Assembly (NCBI GenBank): GCA_025175895.1
Contig: CM046003.1
Location: 41,843,335-41,907,334 of the forward strand
Length of the DNA stretch: 64,000 nt
Direction of reading: 5' to 3'
From: Wurfbainia villosa
Taxonomy: Eukaryota; Streptophyta; Magnoliopsida; Zingiberales; Zingiberaceae
The position numbers and the translations under genes are program-made. This document shows, piece by piece, positions 1-11,549 of the stretch (positions are counted from its first letter, which is position 1; every line of letters begins with the position of its first letter). Under the pieces are notes generated by a model, which was not told the origin of the DNA, searched no databases, and saw only the letters and a program-made list of their open reading frames with translations.

Positions 1-82
1 GTTTATATTTTATTTCCGCTGCGATTGTGCAAAGTATTCGCCCGCGATATTGTGAATGTCACGATCCGGATTTTTCCCTACA
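1..82 (+). repeat. left LTR of element A (3' end only)
   Basis: Matches the last 82 bases of the right LTR (7031-7112) with few substitutions and ends in CA directly before a primer-binding site. Confidence 0.85.
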
Positions 83-83
83 C

Positions 84-96
84 TGGTATCAAAGCC
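84..96 (+). other. primer-binding site of element A
   Basis: TGGTATCAAAGCC, one change from the usual plant initiator-Met tRNA complement TGGTATCAGAGC, two bases after the LTR end. It would prime minus-strand cDNA. Confidence 0.85.
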
Positions 97-1507
97 ACTT
101 GCAAAACGTATATTTCGTTATAATGATTTATATGTGATATAAATTTAGATTTTCGTGTTTTCTATGAGATATAAAACATGCGAATTATGGGTACACGAAT
201 TTTAGGCTTGGAATGTTGATAAGGGGCAAAACATTGTTGAACACGGCCAAGCCGTGTTGGAAAACACAGCCGTGTTTTCAGCACAGCCTGGCAAAATAGA
301 GTGACCTACGGCCGTGTTGAAAAATACGGCTTGGCCGTGGGAGCCTTTGCCCACCCCAAAATGGTCGTGCCAATTGGCACGGGTCAACCGTGTTGGACAC
401 GGGACGCTCCGGAAATAAGGGTCCAGGGTTCATATTGATGAACCAAGGGCAAAAACTCAATTCAAGGAGTTGAGTTGAAAATAAAATTTTGCTTCGGGGG
501 CGCGGGCCCCTGAGGCCCCCGCAAGGGATGGCGTTGTGGCTTATCGGCGAAGCGGCTTAAAATTCGTGTGTGTATTCATAATAAAGTTTATAAAATTACA
601 TCATTATGAATGATATGATACATGGTGCATGATTATGGCTAGGACCCAATGTGATTGTGGTTGTGTTGTTTGTGCATGTTGTAATTCATAATACGACCTG
701 TGTGTCGTGTCTTCATCTCTATTTTCCTGGTTGTAAAATAGACTTAGACTCGAATGTAACTCGAGTTTTCTTATTTTGTAATGTACAAAATAAAGAAATG
801 AAAAGTCCATTGAAGGTTGAAGTTACAAGGAGGATGCCGACAACACAGGATGACCAAAGGTAGCACTTGGAGAAGATGTCATCCCTAGGTTAACCATTCG
901 CTCTTCTCATTAGCTTGAGAAGATCGTAGATTCGGGTCATAACCATGTCACGTTTATATGTTGATATATATTTTGTGTATGTGATGCATGTGTAGTTAGT
1001 TGTCACGAAATTAGGTCACTTATCATATACCTTGTTCGATCGTAGCGCGTTTGCCAAAGCAAAGTGACTTGATTTACCTCAGTAAAGTACGACAGGACAA
1101 TCGTGATGTCCGCCTATTAAACTTTGTGTTTGACTTCACTAAGCTCTCTCAATTAGATTGATGAACTTAGAGGCATAGCTCATACGAGACATCTACCTAC
1201 ATTATACAAATCTTGGGCGATTAGCCAAAACTAACTCAAGTTGAGTGATAATTTAGAAAGATATCTCATGCGATGGGCACATTGAACAAATAGTGTTGTT
1301 CATATACAAGAGTTACATTAGATATAATTGGTACAAGTTACCTATCTAATTTGTACGAGTCTTGGGCGATTAGTCAAAGCTAACTCAAGATGCGGTATAA
1401 TATGGATCTTGTCCCAGTTTGTGACCAGTGGGAAAATCATTTAGTTAAAGGTCTAATTAAATGATTGAAATATGATACATTTCTTCATTTCTGCATTGTA
1501 AATCACC
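97..1507 (+). other. untranslated leader of element A
   Basis: About 1.4 kb between primer site and gag with no credible gene. It holds a long inverted repeat (242-258 against 323-339, 16 of 17 positions pair), a GC-rich inverted stretch near 500-525, one unit of the TGTATGTGATGCATG minisatellite (about 975-992), and two copies (1211-1240, 1360-1389) of a ~30-base repeat starting TCTTGGGCGATTAG. From about 600 onward it is homologous to the leaders of C, F2 and H; the first 500 bases are largely specific to A. Confidence 0.7.
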
Positions 1508-2302
1508 ATGTCCTCAAATACGTCAAACACACTCTCTCTGCGATCTGTCCTTGATAAGGACAAGCTCACTGGAGCTAACTTCCTGTACTGGTACAGGAAC
1601 TTGAGGATAGTCCTCAAGCAAGAACGCAAACTGTACGTCCTAGAGCAGTTCATTCCTGAACCACCCGCCCCTATGGTCACTCATGCTGACAAGGATGCTT
1701 ATAAGAAGTATCAAGATGATGCATTGGATGTGTCATGCCTTATGCTTGTCACCATGAACTCTGAGCCTCAGAAGTAACATGAGAACATAGATGTCTATGG
1801 TATGGTTGAGCATTTAAAACAACTATATCAGGGACAAGCAAGGCACGAGCGATACGAAGTATCAAAGGCCTTGTTTCAATGCAAGATGCAAGAGGAAACT
1901 CCCGTAGGCACTCATGTACTCAAGATGATTGGGTACGTTGAGAATCTACAGAGATTGAGATTTCCATTGGGCCAAGAGCTGGCCACTGACCTTGTTCTGT
2001 AGTTACTGCCAAAAGGCTATAGTCAATTTATCATGAACTATAACATAAGTGAAATTGACAAGCCTTTACCTGAGTTGTTGAGCATGTTACGAACGGTTGA
2101 ACTCAACCTTAAGAAGGTGAAGCCTAGTACCATTTTTATGGTAAACAAAGGCAAAGGCAAAGGCAAGCAGAAGCCTAAAGGTAAGGGTAAGACCCAAGTC
2201 AAAGGCAAAAGCAAGGCAAGTGCATTGAAACCCAAAGGCGGGGTATCTAAGGAAGGGGAATGCTTCCACTGCGGCAAGACCGGGCATTGGAAGAGAAACT
2301 AC
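1508..2302 (+). pseudogene. gag: copia Gag (capsid and zinc knuckle), element A, broken
   Basis: Encodes the structural Gag protein that would assemble cytoplasmic virus-like particles. The N-terminal region (WYRNLRIVLKQERKLYVLE) is the UBN2-type Gag domain of plant copia elements. One frame runs through but has stops after 1777 and 2002. A Lys/Gly-rich basic stretch (2140-2235) precedes a CCHC zinc knuckle at 2261-2302 in which the last Cys is Tyr (CFHCGKTGHWKRNY), so zinc and RNA binding would be impaired. The start ATG at 1508 agrees with F2. Not functional. Confidence 0.88.
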
Positions 2303-2743
2303 AAGTTATACCTGGAAGAGGTGAAAGGGAAGAGAAATGAGACTTCTGCCTTAGGTATACATGTTCTAGAAGTCAATTTATCTATCTCGTCTTCTTGGGT
2401 ATTAGATACCGACTGTGCTTCTCACATTTGTACCAATGTGCAGGGCCTTCGAAAGACTAGATCATTGACGAAGGGCGAAGTGGACCTACGGGTAGGCAAT
2501 GGAGCAAAGGTTGTCACCATCGCTGTAGGGACATATTGCTTATCTTTGCCCATTGGGCTTATCTTAGAACTAGAGAATTGTTGTTATGTGTCTGCCTTGA
2601 TAAAAAACATTATCTCCGTTTCTTGCTTAGACAAGAAAGATTTCTCATTTGTAATAAGGGACAAGTATTGTTCCGTTTATTTACATGATATATTTTTTTG
2701 TAGTGCACACTTTGTGAATGGTCTGAACCAAACATATCTCTAG
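2303..2743 (+). pseudogene. copia aspartic protease, element A
   Basis: Same frame as Gag. The region matches the retropepsin-like protease that cuts the copia polyprotein. The catalytic motif near 2399-2425 reads VLDTDCASH, where sister copies F2 and C have DTGCASH; the Gly of the D-T/S-G signature is therefore Asp and the enzyme would be inactive. A TAG stop at the end replaces the Trp that begins the pre-integrase His/Cys region in the relatives. Confidence 0.83.
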
Positions 2744-3430
2744 CATTGTCGCCTAGGTCACGTAAGTGAGAGTCGCATATCCTAGCTCCATAAGGATGGA
2801 TTACTGGACTCATTTGATTTTGAATCATATGAGACATGCGAATCTTGTCTTCTAGGCAAGATGACCAAGACTCCATTTAGTGGACATGGCGAACGAGCTA
2901 CTGATTTATTAGAACTCATACATACTGATGTATGTGGGTCTTTCAATGTAGCAGCTAGAGGAGGCTATCAGTACTTCATTACTTTTACTGATGATTTCAG
3001 TAGATATGGATATGTATATTTTATGAGACACAAATTTAAATCCTTTGAAAAGTTCAAAGAATTCAAGAATGAAGTACAAAACCAACTTGGTAAGAGTATT
3101 AAAGTGCTTCGATTAGATCAAGGTGGAGAATACCTTAGCCAAGTTTTTCGTGACTATCTCATTGAGTTTGGGATTAGATCTCAACTCACTCCACTTGGAA
3201 CACCACAGTGAAATGGTGTATCAGAAAGGAGAAATCGTACATTATTAGATATGGTACGATCAATGATGAGTCACACAAATCTTCCTTCTTTCTTATGAGG
3301 ATATGCTTTAGAGACGGCTGCTTTCACACTTAACCGCGCCCCATCTAAGGCAGTCATAAAGATACCATATACGATATGGACTGGGAAGAGTACCAAGATG
3401 TCTTTTATGAAGATTTGGGGATGTGAGCTT
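2744..3430 (+). pseudogene. copia integrase, element A, with stops
   Basis: Integrase would insert the cDNA into the host genome. The HHCC zinc-binding region is at about 2744-2855. The catalytic core has the first Asp in HTDVCG (about 2920), the second in LRLDQGGEY (about 3110) and the Glu in GVSERRN (about 3220). TGA stops replace Trp near 3209-3211 and about 3297, and a frameshift follows near 3425. The core residues survive as codons, but no continuous protein is possible. Confidence 0.87.
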
Positions 3431-3543
3431 ATGTTCGACATCAAGTCTCCAATAAACTATGCCCCAAATCGGACAAGTGCTACTTTGTAGGATATCCTAC
3501 GGAAACGAAAAGATGTTACTTCTACAATCCCACATAGGGCAAA

Positions 3544-4860
3544 GTGTTTGTCACTAAAAACGGAGTATTTCTAGAAAGAGAGTTCATCTCTAGAAGAACT
3601 AGCGGGAGTAAAATACATCCTGAAGAAATTCAAGATAAAGATAGCACTGAGATGGAAATTGAACAGGCACCACAAAGTATTGTGGATGATGACATTATTG
3701 CACAAGAAGTTGTGGAGCAACAACCTGTTCAAGTACACCAACCTTTTCGCAAGCCTGATAGAATACGTCGTCAGTCAGAGAGATATTCATTTCTCTTGTC
3801 TGACAATGATGACGTTATGCTTGTTGAGTTGAACGAGCCTACATCCTATCATGAAGCTGTGATGAGCCCAGATTCTGAGAAATGGCTAGAGCTCATGAGA
3901 TCTAAAATGAAATCCATGTACACTAATCAAATATGGACTTTGGTTGATCCACCTGAAGGGGTCAAACTCATTAGGTGTAAGTGGGTCTTTAAGAGAAAGA
4001 CTGACATTGATGGTCTTATGCATACCTATAAAGGGCTATTGGTGGCTAAAGGTTTCAAACAGATTCATGGTATAGACTATGATGAAACTTTTTTACCAGT
4101 TGCGATGCTTAAGTCCATTCGGATCATGCTTGATATTGCAGCTTACCACGATTATGAGATCTGACAAATGGATGTCAAAACTGCGTTTCTGAATGGAAAC
4201 CTCCTCGAGGACGTGTACATGACACAACCTGAGGGTATTAGAGATCCAAAGCATGTTGGCAAAGTATGCAAGCTACAAAGGTCTATTTATGGTTTAAAGC
4301 AAGCATCTAGAAGCTGGAATCTTCGATTCGATGTGCGATCAAACAATTTGGTTTCATCAAGAATGAAGATGAACCTTGTGTCTACAAGAGGATTAGTGGG
4401 AGCATAGTTATCTTTCTTATCTTGTATGTTGATAACATTCTTCTCATTGGAAACGACATCTCTACGCTGCAGTCTATGAAGACTTGTCTTGGGAATTGTT
4501 TCTCAATGAAGGACTTAGGTGAAGCAGCCTATATTTTAGGCATTAAGATCTATAGAGATAGATTTAAGAGATTGCTTGGCCTAAGTCAGAGGGTATACAT
4601 TGACAAGGTGCTTAAACGTTTTGTCATGCAAAATTCCAAGAAGGGATTTCTGTCAATGTCACATGGTATGAGCCTTTCGAAGGCTCAATGCCCTTCTTCT
4701 AAGGAAGAAAGGGAACACATGGATCAGATCCCTTACGATCCGCTTATAGGTCTATTACGTATGCGCTACGTGACTCGGCCCAAATGTCTCGTATGTTTTA
4801 AGCATGACGAGTAGATACTAGTCAGATCCAGATGACAGTCACTAGATAGCCGTCAAGAAT
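3544..4860 (+). pseudogene. copia reverse transcriptase, element A, frameshifted
   Basis: RVT_2-type reverse transcriptase, preceded by the variable integrase tail. Landmarks are CKWVFKRKTDIDG (about 3977), QMDVKTAFLNGNLLEDVYM (4165 on), SIYGLKQASRSW and the polymerase box YVDNILLIGND near 4424, where the second catalytic Asp of YVDD is Asn. A TGA at 4162-4164 replaces the Trp before QMDV and there are frameshifts after about 4325 and about 4740. Inactive on three independent grounds. Confidence 0.88.
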
Positions 4861-4872
4861 ATTCTTAAGTAC

Positions 4873-5379
4873 TTGAAAATAACTAAAGAATATTTCTTGA
4901 TATTTGGAGGCAATGAGGAGCTCGCTGTAAAGGGTTACAGCGATGCTAGCTTCCAAATGGCCAAGGACAATTACAGATCGCAATCAGGGTATATCTTTTG
5001 TTTAAATGGTGGTGTTGTGAGCTGGAAGAGTTTAAAGCAAGACACAGTCACGGATTCTACTACAGAGGCCGAGTATATTACTGCTTTTGATGCGACAAAG
5101 GAGACTATTTGGATCAGGAAGTTTATTTCTGAGCTTGATGTAGTTCATAACATCGTGAGCCCTACAGGGCTTTATTGTGACAACAACAAGGCTATAGCAC
5201 AGGCTAAGGAACCTCGTTCTCACCAGCGTTCCAAACATATACTACGACGGTATCACCTCATTCGAGAGATCATCGATAGAGGAGATGTGCGAATATATAG
5301 AGTAGATACTGATACTAACATTGTGGATCTCTTGACCAAGACTTTGGCACAGAGAAACCATGATGGTCACACTAGGTAA
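4873..5379 (+). pseudogene. copia RNase H, element A
   Basis: Open frame covering the Ty1/copia RNase H domain, which removes RNA from the RNA/DNA hybrid. Visible landmarks are KGYSDASFQ (first catalytic Asp), DSTTEAEYI (catalytic Glu), GLYCDNNKAI (Asp) and the tail HILRRYHLIREIIDRGDV ending in IVDLLTKTL. This is the most intact domain of element A, but it is cut off from the rest of Pol by upstream frameshifts, so it is part of a pseudogene. Confidence 0.87.
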
Positions 5380-5410
5380 CTGTGTCTTAGAGATTACAGT
5401 GATTGGCACT

Positions 5411-5426
5411 AGTGCTAATGGGAGAT
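5411..5426 (+). other. polypurine tract of element A
   Basis: Ends TGGGAGAT directly before the LTR start TGTTAGTG, as in C. It would prime plus-strand DNA synthesis. Confidence 0.75.
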
Positions 5427-7112
5427 TGTTAGTGTCACCCTTAGTGTCAATCATGAGATGATTGATTAGGGATCATATGTATCATATTTCATTAATAACA
5501 AGCAAAATTTAATTATTATATTTACTTTATGCATGTGTCAGCTAAATAAATATAATAATGCCCTTGAATAGTAGGTTCTAATCTACAGTATATCAATTGG
5601 CAGAATTGATTATGAGAAGCTGTAAAAAACACTATACTTAAACATTCCTAGTCAAGTATTGTATTAATAGACAAAGGGATATATTGATACATTGAGACTA
5701 GCATGTAGATCAATGAATGACTTGATCTCACAAGTATATGTGATCACATTGACACATTGGTATATATATTGGAGAATATATAAACTGAATTGACCCGGCA
5801 TGAAAAAGTGTCATGGATTGTTATATGAGTGTCATATACTATCTCACGACTACTATGGTAATAATAGTCCTCGACGCTAAGTCATTACGCTCCCTACATA
5901 AGGAGTTACGACTTTGGTATCGCCTAACGCCACCCGTAATGGTGCACTATAACGGCGATTATCGATACGTAACGAATTACGCAGAGGAAGTGAGCGATGT
6001 AGATGAGATCTATCCTCCCATACGACGGAGTGATATCTTCGCCTCTTGATGAGTATAACCACGAAATGTAATGGGTCACGCTCAAACGAGTCAACATGAG
6101 ATATCGAGCTCATTTGTTCAGCGAGTCTACTGGGGATCAAGAAACATAAAGATCGATAAGGGAACGACACGCCTACGCCTCATCGATCGATCTAAGATAT
6201 CGAGGATGTAAGGACACCGCCATACATGATAATAGTCAATAAAGATTATCGAATCTCGACTTTCAGTAACTTGGGTAAAGAATGATGTATTACTAGACGT
6301 CGTTTATCATCATGTGTCTAAAAGGATTTTGTAACATCACAACGCTACAAGAGCCTATCGGGTCACACATAAACGACATTCGTTGGAGATGGTTTCTTTT
6401 AGTTCGACTAAAAGAACAATCGAGCAACGGTCAAGACTCGAGTTAGATTGTCGTTAAACTTGAGTTAGACTCAAGTTAAACCATGGAAGATAATCATCAT
6501 GCGGGAAAAACCAAGGGTCATCGATCATCATGTGTGATTAATGTGATTAATCATGCATGGGAATACCAAGGGTCTTGATATTCATGATAAGGAGATGAGA
6601 GGTTTTATCCATTGATGAAATGGAATACCAAGGGTCATGGTATTGATTGGGAGATAATGGAATACCAAGGGCTTGGGGGTTTTTCATATGCTTTTAACGT
6701 GAAAAGCAAGTGGAGCTTAAAGGGTTTTTTTGACGTGTAACACAAGAGGCAAGCCAAAAGTTCTTCTCCTTCTCCTCCATCCTTTTCTTCCCAGTGTTCT
6801 TGGCGTTTGCTAGGGTTTCTAGCACAACATGACTCCAAAACTACTGAGTGTCAATGTGGATACCGTGGAGATACGGTTATACTTACCGTATTGAGATCCA
6901 GGAGCGCTTGGATTAGCAGGATTGTGAAGGGCTTGCATTGAAGGTATACTTCTTCCTCTAGATAAGATCTAGACAAAGTAGGTTAATCGAAACGATTTAT
7001 ATGTTTTGCATCGATCTCTGAAGGGATCCAGTTTATATTTTATTTCCGTTGCGGTTGTGTGAAGTATTTGCCCGCAATATTGTGAATGTCACGATCCGGA
7101 TTTTTCCCTGCA
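5427..7112 (+). repeat. right LTR of element A
   Basis: 1686 bp, TGTTAGTG...CTGCA. The first ~40 bases are a diverged relative of the LTRs of C, F1, F2 and H. Near 6500-6675 the motif GGAATACCAAGGG recurs four times at irregular spacing. No credible gene lies inside; the short open frames are not shared with the related LTRs. Confidence 0.88.
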
Positions 7113-7457
7113 TATTGCACTTGTAATATATGTGTTATGTGATATAATAGATATGTGAGGCAAGTAGGTTCACTCTCTCACACGAGTAAGCACCTCCAAG
7201 AGTGGAGATAAGACGGTTTTTAGCTGTAAGAGGTTTCAAGAGTAACCCTGCTAGAACTTAAGTCGCCCTTATATGTGTTCAGGATGAAATCATATTCAAC
7301 AAGATCGACATGGAAGTAGTCACATCCATGTTGCCTATAAGCAGTGAGGTTTGTGATCTCAAATATCACCAGCAGTTTGTGATATTGTCTTTGAGAGACT
7401 CTCTCTGAGATCTCTGGATAGAATCTTATGTGTAGACTGAGTCCCGTACCTGTATAG
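7113..7457 (+). other. unassigned stretch between A and E1
   Basis: 345 bp with no gene or recognisable element. It may be the sequence that A inserted into or an inner part of the older element whose LTR is E1. It has no counterpart next to E2. Confidence 0.4.
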
Positions 7458-7479
7458 TGTTAGAGAAATATGACATATG
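7458..7479 (+). repeat. repeat E1, first segment
   Basis: Starts TGTTAGAGAAATATGACATA and is continued after element D at 12590. The reverse complement of 33270-33291 (E2) gives the same sequence unbroken, which proves the insertion of D. Confidence 0.75.
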
Positions 7480-8544
7480 TGTTGGTGCAGGGGCACCAGA
7501 TAATCGAACATGTGTTTTGATTATGGCAAAGACACAAAGTTAAGTTTACATCGTTATCTCACGAGCTAAATCGAGTATGCAGAAAAGTACTAAAGCTAGA
7601 GCTGAAGGCTAGCGACACCCGGAGGAAGCCGCGGTGGTCGGGCGACACTCGAGTGACTTCGGAGGGAGCCGAAGGAATCGAGTGGAAGGTCGGAAGCGAA
7701 AGCGACACAGTAAGTATCGAGGTAAGCTCGTGTGAGTGAGAGATGGTAAGGTCGTGTCCTCTGTACGGGGACGACCGTAGGCGGCGATCCGACTAAGACT
7801 TCTTGTGGAAGGTCTAAGTCGAGATCGGACGGTTAGAAACCATCGTATTTATCATTTTTCCGAGCTAACCTCTCACTGTAGGGAAGTGGCCAGGCGGGCT
7901 GATCGGCCGGACATCGGCGCAATCGATGCTCATCGATCGGGATGAGTCATCCGATCGATGGCGAGAATCGACCAAGGCAGGTCAAAAGCGGATAAGGTTT
8001 GGCGTACTTCGCCGTGATAAAATTATACAACTTCGTGATCTGTTCCAAAAAAAGAGGAGACATATTCAGAGGCCAAAATCTATAAAAGGAGGAGAGGATT
8101 CCAACTCCAAAAGATATCAAGTTTATTCTCAAGTGCTCCTACAACGCCAACGCTCCAACACCGTCATAACGCCGACGCGACGACAAGTTCAAATCTCCTT
8201 TGTCGGCAGCAGTAGCAAGTAATTGTTTTTATTGTATTCTTTGTTTTAATCGTAACGAGGTGAGGTAGGCTTGTTGCCTCATCCTCGTACTTTCGATTTT
8301 GTGATCGTTGTCTCCTACCTCCAACGAGGAGGAGACGTTATAGTGTTTTGCCCTCCGTACGCGGTCTAGGACCGATAGGGCCTTAGAGTAGCAACCGTTA
8401 GGTTGTGAACCAAGTAAAAATACACGTGTCTCTTTATTTTCCGCTACTCTTACTCATTTAATTATCTACTCGAACGAAACGTCGAAAAGATTTACGATCA
8501 CTATTCAACCCCCCCCCCCTCTAGCGATGCTTCTCGATCCAACA
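7480..8544 (+). repeat. left LTR of element D
   Basis: 1065 bp; matches 11550-12584. The TATA box is at 8091-8099 and a C-run of about 11 lies near 8510-8520 just before the end. Differences from the right LTR include a replaced, shortened block around 7875-7985. Confidence 0.9.
8091..8099 (+). promoter_or_regulatory. TATA box in left LTR of D
   Basis: TATAAAAGG; the same box is at 12124-12132 in the right LTR. It is the likely core promoter that starts the element RNA about 30 bp downstream. Confidence 0.65.
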
Positions 8545-8546
8545 AT

Positions 8547-8558
8547 TGGTATCAGAGC
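8547..8558 (+). other. primer-binding site of element D
   Basis: TGGTATCAGAGC, an exact initiator-Met tRNA complement, two bases after the LTR. Confidence 0.9.
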
Positions 8559-9029
8559 GGGGGCACTAAGATTTGGTGAAACCACCGATCTAGCACGTTT
8601 TGGTTTTCTATTCGTATTTTTCGATTCGTTTTTTTTTAGGTCTTTTTCCTCCCGCACTACTAATCCAAGACGAAGTCTTGGTACGTTTCTTTTGGTTGTG
8701 TGCTTGCAAATATTCTCTCTTTGAGTAGCCACGGTAAAACGGTCATAACTTTTCGCACAAGTGGACTCACATAACGATCTACCTACCAAATCGAAGCTCT
8801 CTGAGAGATCTACATTTCTTACGAGGGTTTACCCTCGTAACAAGCTATTTCCAGACCCAAAATCCAACGTCTAGTACCCTTTCGGGGACATCGAAGGTCG
8901 TAAGTTGTTAGTTTTTGTTAGTTCCTTATTTTTCTCATTTAATTCTATTTATTTCCTATTTATTTCCCGCATTACTAATCCAAGACAAAGTCTTGAATTC
9001 CTTCGTTTTTATTCGTGTTTCAAGACGCT
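8559..9029 (+). other. leader of element D
   Basis: Non-coding. It contains two related blocks, ACTAATCCAAGACGAAGTC near 8660 and ACTAATCCAAGACAAAGTC near 8973, about 315 bp apart, each after a T-rich run: an old duplication within the leader. Confidence 0.5.
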
Positions 9030-9150
9030 TAATGGCTCACATCGAGAGAGGTATAGCACCACCCGACCTCCGCTCTTAACGGAGATGATTTCGCTATCGA
9101 AAAGTCGGATGGAGTGTTTCAAAACACAAGTCGAGACTCGATAATAATCC
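9030..9150 (+). pseudogene. gag: Gag N-terminus remnant, element D
   Basis: After the ATG near 9032 the frames read pieces such as ERYSTTRPPLL and SKSRMECFKTQ, which resemble the first ~40 residues of SIRE-type copia Gag (STTRPP... followed by a W..RME motif). About 20 residues between the pieces are missing or shifted and a stop follows at about 9142. Only a fragment of the Gag capsid region can be supported. Confidence 0.55.
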
Positions 9151-10046
9151 AAACCGACTTTCGCTTCTACCCAATTAACGATCAAAGAGAGCCCTCGATT
9201 TCAACAAGTGACAAATGCAACCAAGAGGCAAATCAAGTCGATGCAAGAGCAACCCAAATATTGTAATGCGGCTTCAAGGAGGAACTCAACCGCGTCGGAC
9301 CATTCATTAAGCGCGAGGACCTACATGGAACAAATTAATCGAGCTACACGAAGGAACGTCCAGATGATAAGGTATGTAACGTGACCTTCTTTCAATAAGT
9401 CAGATAACCTTAAGACGCAGAACACGAGACGACGACGCGACTACACGCCGCATCCGGACATCACAACACCGCACACCATCGGACACAAGGTCGAAACCGC
9501 GACCTACTAAGGTACGTTCTTAATTCATTTCCTAGACTACCTTGTGGGCATCCACGGTCGATGCCTACAAGGTCTCTAAGGACCTTCGAAGCTTAGGTTA
9601 GATTTAATTATTTTCCAAGTTTCAACTTCACGAGCAAACTAACGTGGTCCGCCGAGAGAGATATCGCTTTACTCTGCAAAATAAGCAAGCCACCTAGTAA
9701 GAAGATGGACTCAACCCGGCACAAATTGTAGTCCGAATCCGAAAGGTGGAAGCATAGTGAGCGACGGAAGATCGCTCGAGGGAAAGGAGGCTACTAAAGA
9801 ATCAAAAGAGGACACAATTCAAATCAAATCAAAAGAAGGCTTTTCATGCAACATGGGACAACGAAGAAGGCGACATAAAGATGTACGGTAAGACCCGAAG
9901 AGTCCGAGTCAGAGTCCGAATCCGAATCCAATTAAAACACCGACTCCGAACTCGAGGACTACTTCGAGAAGCAACTCAAAGCCGGACCAAAAGAGAAAAT
10001 TAATGTTAGCCGCTCACTAATTCATACGCTTTACAATACAATTAAA
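9151..10046 (+). other. decayed inner region of D
   Basis: About 900 bp, presumably former gag, with no reading frame I can relate to a protein; stops are frequent in all frames. The stretch 9895-9935 is built of repeated short CCGAGTC/CCGAATC units. Confidence 0.45.
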
Positions 10047-10370
10047 ATGTTTAATAGGAAATTAACTAAGTCCGAGTATAGGGTTGAGTCGTTACTTGAG
10101 GAGGTTAAAACCCTCAAGCAAGAGGCTACTCTAACCTCTTCAACTAGTCAAGTTCAAGAGGGAAACTCAACCCAAATTGAAAAACTTGAGGAGGAGAATT
10201 CTCTCTTGAAAGACCGAGTTCAAGAGGTTGAGACTACATTGGAAAGGTTCACGTTGGGATCTAAGAATCTTAACCGACTACTTGGAACCCAAAGAGTCGT
10301 GTACAACAAAACCGGACTTGGATTTAGGTCAACGACTACGAATAGGTCATATATGTATCGTAAATCGTAG
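10047..10370 (+). pseudogene. gag: Gag C-terminal coiled coil remnant, element D
   Basis: Open frame of 107 codons with a Glu/Lys/Leu heptad-rich stretch (VESLLEEVKTLKQEA, IEKLEEENSLLKDRVQEVE), predicted coiled coil from about residue 12 to 65. It is followed by FTLGSKNLNRLLGTQRVVYN, matching the conserved tail motif of SIRE-type Gag before the zinc-knuckle and protease region. The ATG is internal, so this is a surviving segment of a longer Gag. The last ~15 codons are out of register with the family. Confidence 0.65.
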
Positions 10371-11535
10371 TCATCAAAGAGTCCAAGCATGGGTCCCAAA
10401 GGTTTTATTGAATTCACATATAAGGACTAATAAGTTTTGGATTCCCCAGGATCAAATTCATTATTCAATAATTATATCGTTCAATGGTCCAGGAGCTAAC
10501 ACTAAAATAAGATACCCGCTAACTTAGCAAGAAACCATCAATATTTTACTTTAATTTGTAGAACGGCTAGATAGGGAAAATTGTTAGTCAACTCTCGACA
10601 ACATAGTATCGTGACGCGGTGAAATGATAAGACGTTAGGAAACAAAGTCTGGTGTATTCGAGCCAGATAAGGTGTATCTAGCTCGTGCACGAAGAAAGTA
10701 ACTAATGAAGCTACCTCGCCGTATCCTAAACTAGTTAGACCAGGAAGTAACCTTAAGTGACTTAAGTGATATTTTCTTGAATTTGGCTTTGTCTAAGGAA
10801 GTGGTCGTTGTTCCGATCAAAGAAGGCTCTTGTGCCTCGCCACGACCTGGAAGCCAATTTCTCGAAAAGTTACTTAACGATCTAAAGGTTAAATCCGAAT
10901 CTAACCCAAGGTTGACTATCTTTAATTAATTTAAAATCATCTCACAAAACATATAAGGTGAACAAATTATGAGACACAGAGAATGGGTGAGATGTTAAGG
11001 ATAATTGAAATATAACCTCTTCAAAATACTACTTATTTTCTCAACTATTGTACTTAACAACTCTTAGGTCAAAGTTTAGCGCCCCCTACGTCTCTTATAC
11101 TTCATATATTTGACTAAGGGGGAGAGCAAACTAACCCTAAGGGTTATATTACAAACCTTTAGATTATTGGTGTAGAGGGACACACCTCGAACCAATCTAT
11201 CTAATTACTGCTAGACGCATGCTTGGACTCATAGTTGATTTATCTTGATGCATGCATATACCATATTATTTTTAAACCCCTATTTTATACAAAAACCCCA
11301 ACATACTTTTTTGACTTATGGCAAAAGGGGGAGAAGAGCGAAAGTTATAGGGGAGTTAAGGGGGAGTAATACAAAATTTATTTAATTTTGAAAACTAAAG
11401 TATCTCTTTCAAAACTCACCTAGGGCTAAGGGAGAGTTTTGGTTAAGGGGGAGTTTTTGAAAATGACATTCATCATTTACTATACTTGTTTTATGCTTTA
11501 ATTTCCCTTAACTTTGTGTTGGTTTGTCATAGATC
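10371..11535 (+). other. non-coding 3' half of D
   Basis: About 1.2 kb where pol would be expected; only scattered stops, no catalytic motifs. The GGGGGAG motif recurs (for example 11118, 11327, 11359, 11445), as in the purine-rich 3' parts of SIRE-like elements. Confidence 0.55.
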
Positions 11536-11549
11536 AAAAAGGGAGAGAT
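11536..11549 (+). other. polypurine tract of element D
   Basis: AAAAAGGGAGAGAT, immediately before the right LTR. Confidence 0.75.

Larger units (their letters stand above)
1..7112 (+). mobile_element. Ty1/copia element A, left end cut by window
   Basis: Copia-type LTR retrotransposon. Domain order is Gag, protease, integrase, reverse transcriptase, RNase H, which defines copia. The first 82 bases match 7031-7112 at the end of the right LTR, so the left LTR runs off the window. A tRNA-Met primer site follows the left LTR and a purine tract precedes the right LTR. Gag to mid-integrase lies in one frame broken by stops; further frameshifts occur in the integrase tail and RT. It is a dead copy related to C, F2 and H. 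Confidence 0.93.

Noticed and set aside
7926..8222. 98-codon frame in the left LTR of D
   Set aside because: It spans the TATA box and start region of the LTR, and the right LTR lacks the corresponding frame.
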